Assembly (NCBI GenBank): GCA_903939735.1
Contig: CAJAIA010000001.1
Location: 227,169 to 291,168 of the forward strand
Direction: 5' to 3'
Origin: an uncultured Ignavibacteria bacterium
GTDB taxonomy: Bacteria; Bacteroidota; Ignavibacteria; Kapaibacteriales; Kapaibacteriaceae
DNA length: 64,000 nucleotides
Below are positions 63,357-64,000 of this stretch, piece by piece. Each line of letters starts with the position of its first letter. The stretch's first letter is position 1. The notes beneath the pieces are model-generated. The model was not told the origin of the DNA. It made no database searches and worked only from the letters and a program-made list of their open reading frames with translations. Made by a program: the position numbers and the translations under genes.

Positions 63357-63730
63357 CAGAATGGGACGTCGTCGAAGTCGTCCTTCGCACCTGACTGTGC
63401 AGGAGAAATCTGGCTGTAGTCTGTTGATGCAGGAGCTGCTGCTGATGCACCTTCAATGCGCCAAGCTTCGAGATTCGTGTAGTACACCGTTTGACCTTCA
63501 CGGTTCTGGAACGGACGGCCGCGGAGGTTAAAGAGGACCTTGACTTGCTGTCCGACCTTCATCGTGTCGAGCAACGCACAGCGATCTTGTGTTACCTGAA
63601 ACTTGATGTGCTGCGGATAGTTTCCGTCAGCCATTTCAAGCACGAAGTCGCGCTTCTTGAAGGTGTCCTTCACTTGCTGTGTGTCCATGACTGCATGGAG
63701 CGTGCCGACTGCTTCGTATGAATTTGCCAT
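63356..63730 (-). CDS. DUF3127 OB-fold protein with SSB-like acidic tail
   Basis: The product has 124 residues. The core (1-95) matches the DUF3127 family: YEAVGTLHAVMDTQQVKDTFKKRDFVLEM, PQHIKFQVTQDRCALLD, GQQVKVLFNLRGRPFQNREGQTVYYTNLEAWRIE, an OB-fold like single-stranded DNA-binding proteins. A flexible Ala/Ser/Gln linker ends in DDFDDVPF, very like the SSB tail that recruits repair proteins. It may bind single-stranded nucleic acid. It lies between alaS and the DUF1801 gene. The ATG is preceded by a good GGAGG-like stretch. Confidence 0.85.
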   Translation of the reverse strand: MANSYEAVGTLHAVMDTQQVKDTFKKRDFVLEMADGNYPQHIKFQVTQDRCALLDTMKVGQQVKVLFNLRGRPFQNREGQTVYYTNLEAWRIEGASAAAPASTDYSQISPAQSGAKDDFDDVPF

Positions 63731-63755
63731 TGTGTGTGTTCCTTCGGAGGATCGA

Positions 63756-64000
63756 TTATTGAATCATTGTTGGGAATTGTGCCAGGACATCGTTGAGCTT
63801 CGCAACTTCCCGACCGCCAGCGGTCGCAAGATGCGCCTTTCCGCCACCACCGCCACCGAGAAGTTTTGCAACGGCACCAACGAGCTTACCTGCACTGTGT
63901 GTTTGAGTGAGGTCATCCGTGACAACACAGACTAATTGGACCTTCTCATCCACCACTGCAGCGAGGAGTCCGATGCCATGCGTGGCGAGTCCTGAACGCA
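63756..64000 (-). CDS. alaS: Alanyl-tRNA synthetase, C-terminal part (partial)
   Basis: Only the last 81 codons are in the window; the gene enters from the right edge. The translation RSGLATHGIGLLAAVVDEKVQLVCVVTDDLTQTHSAGKLV continues into GAVAKLLGGGGGGKAHLATAGGR, the glycine-rich DHHA1/C-Ala domain that ends all bacterial AlaRS proteins. It stops with TAA at 63756-63758. AlaRS charges tRNA-Ala; this domain helps tRNA binding and editing. An internal GTG at 63956 is not the start. Confidence 0.95.
   Translation of the reverse strand, partial: RSGLATHGIGLLAAVVDEKVQLVCVVTDDLTQTHSAGKLVGAVAKLLGGGGGGKAHLATAGGREVAKLNDVLAQFPTMIQ

Overview
The window is a dense, essentially complete stretch of a bacterial chromosome with about 46 protein genes, one tRNA, no mobile element and no CRISPR array. 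Genes overlap by a few bases at many junctions and no gene-free gap exceeds about 220 bases. The gene content points to an aerobic member of the Bacteroidota/Chlorobiota (FCB) group. It has type IX secretion parts (PorU, PorV and a cargo with a C-terminal sorting domain), alternative complex III beside an A2-type cytochrome oxidase, and a fused E1 alpha-beta 2-oxoacid dehydrogenase. It also has repeated promoter-like elements of the Bacteroidota form TTTG-N20-TAnnTTTG, and few strong Shine-Dalgarno sites. A moderate-GC Chlorobi-branch lineage such as Kapabacteria is my best guess, but this is inference and no 16S gene is present.

Layout. 1-12.3 kb: the queA 5' end, a membrane glycosyltransferase, uvrB, then a surface-polysaccharide block. 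The block has two GT4 glycosyltransferases leftward and, rightward, a methyltransferase, Wzz-like protein, O-antigen ligase/polymerase-like protein, PBP2 and a solute-binding lipoprotein. 12.3-14.7 kb: SRPBCC and Nudix genes divergent from truA-msrB. 14.7-24.5 kb: a seven-gene leftward efflux operon (TolC, TetR, MacA-like, MacB-like permease, ATPase, RND adaptor, RND pump) behind a promoter overlapped by two TGAC-N5-GTCA palindromes. 24.5-29.1 kb: gmhB-like, uvrD-like and fused E1 genes. 29.1-37.4 kb: a type IX cargo, glyA, tsaD, cinA, rplS, an exported protein, proline catabolism (pruA) and a DedA protein.

37.4-42.7 kb: porV, porU and tRNA-Gly. 42.9-45.0 kb: lipB and lpd. 45.1-60.7 kb: a 15.6-kb leftward respiratory cluster of 16 genes. 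It encodes cytochrome c, oxidase subunits II and I, heme A and heme O synthases, subunits III and IV, SCO, a DUF420 protein, a small CxxC membrane protein, and ActA to ActF. 60.8-64 kb: an NAD-dependent epimerase, purD, a DUF1801 protein, a DUF3127 OB-fold protein and the alaS 3' end.

Functionally, the respiratory cluster gives a complete path from menaquinol through complex III and a lipoprotein cytochrome c to the oxidase, plus oxidase assembly factors. lpd and lipB supply the E3 and lipoylation functions that the fused E1 needs. The efflux operon appears to put an ABC-type and an RND-type tripartite pump under one regulator with one outer-membrane channel. No wholly unknown multi-gene system is evident. 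The most interesting signals are the hybrid efflux operon with its paired operators, the unknown CxxC membrane protein in the oxidase/ACIII operon, the cell-wall transpeptidase inside a polysaccharide operon, and several promoter and start-codon arrangements.
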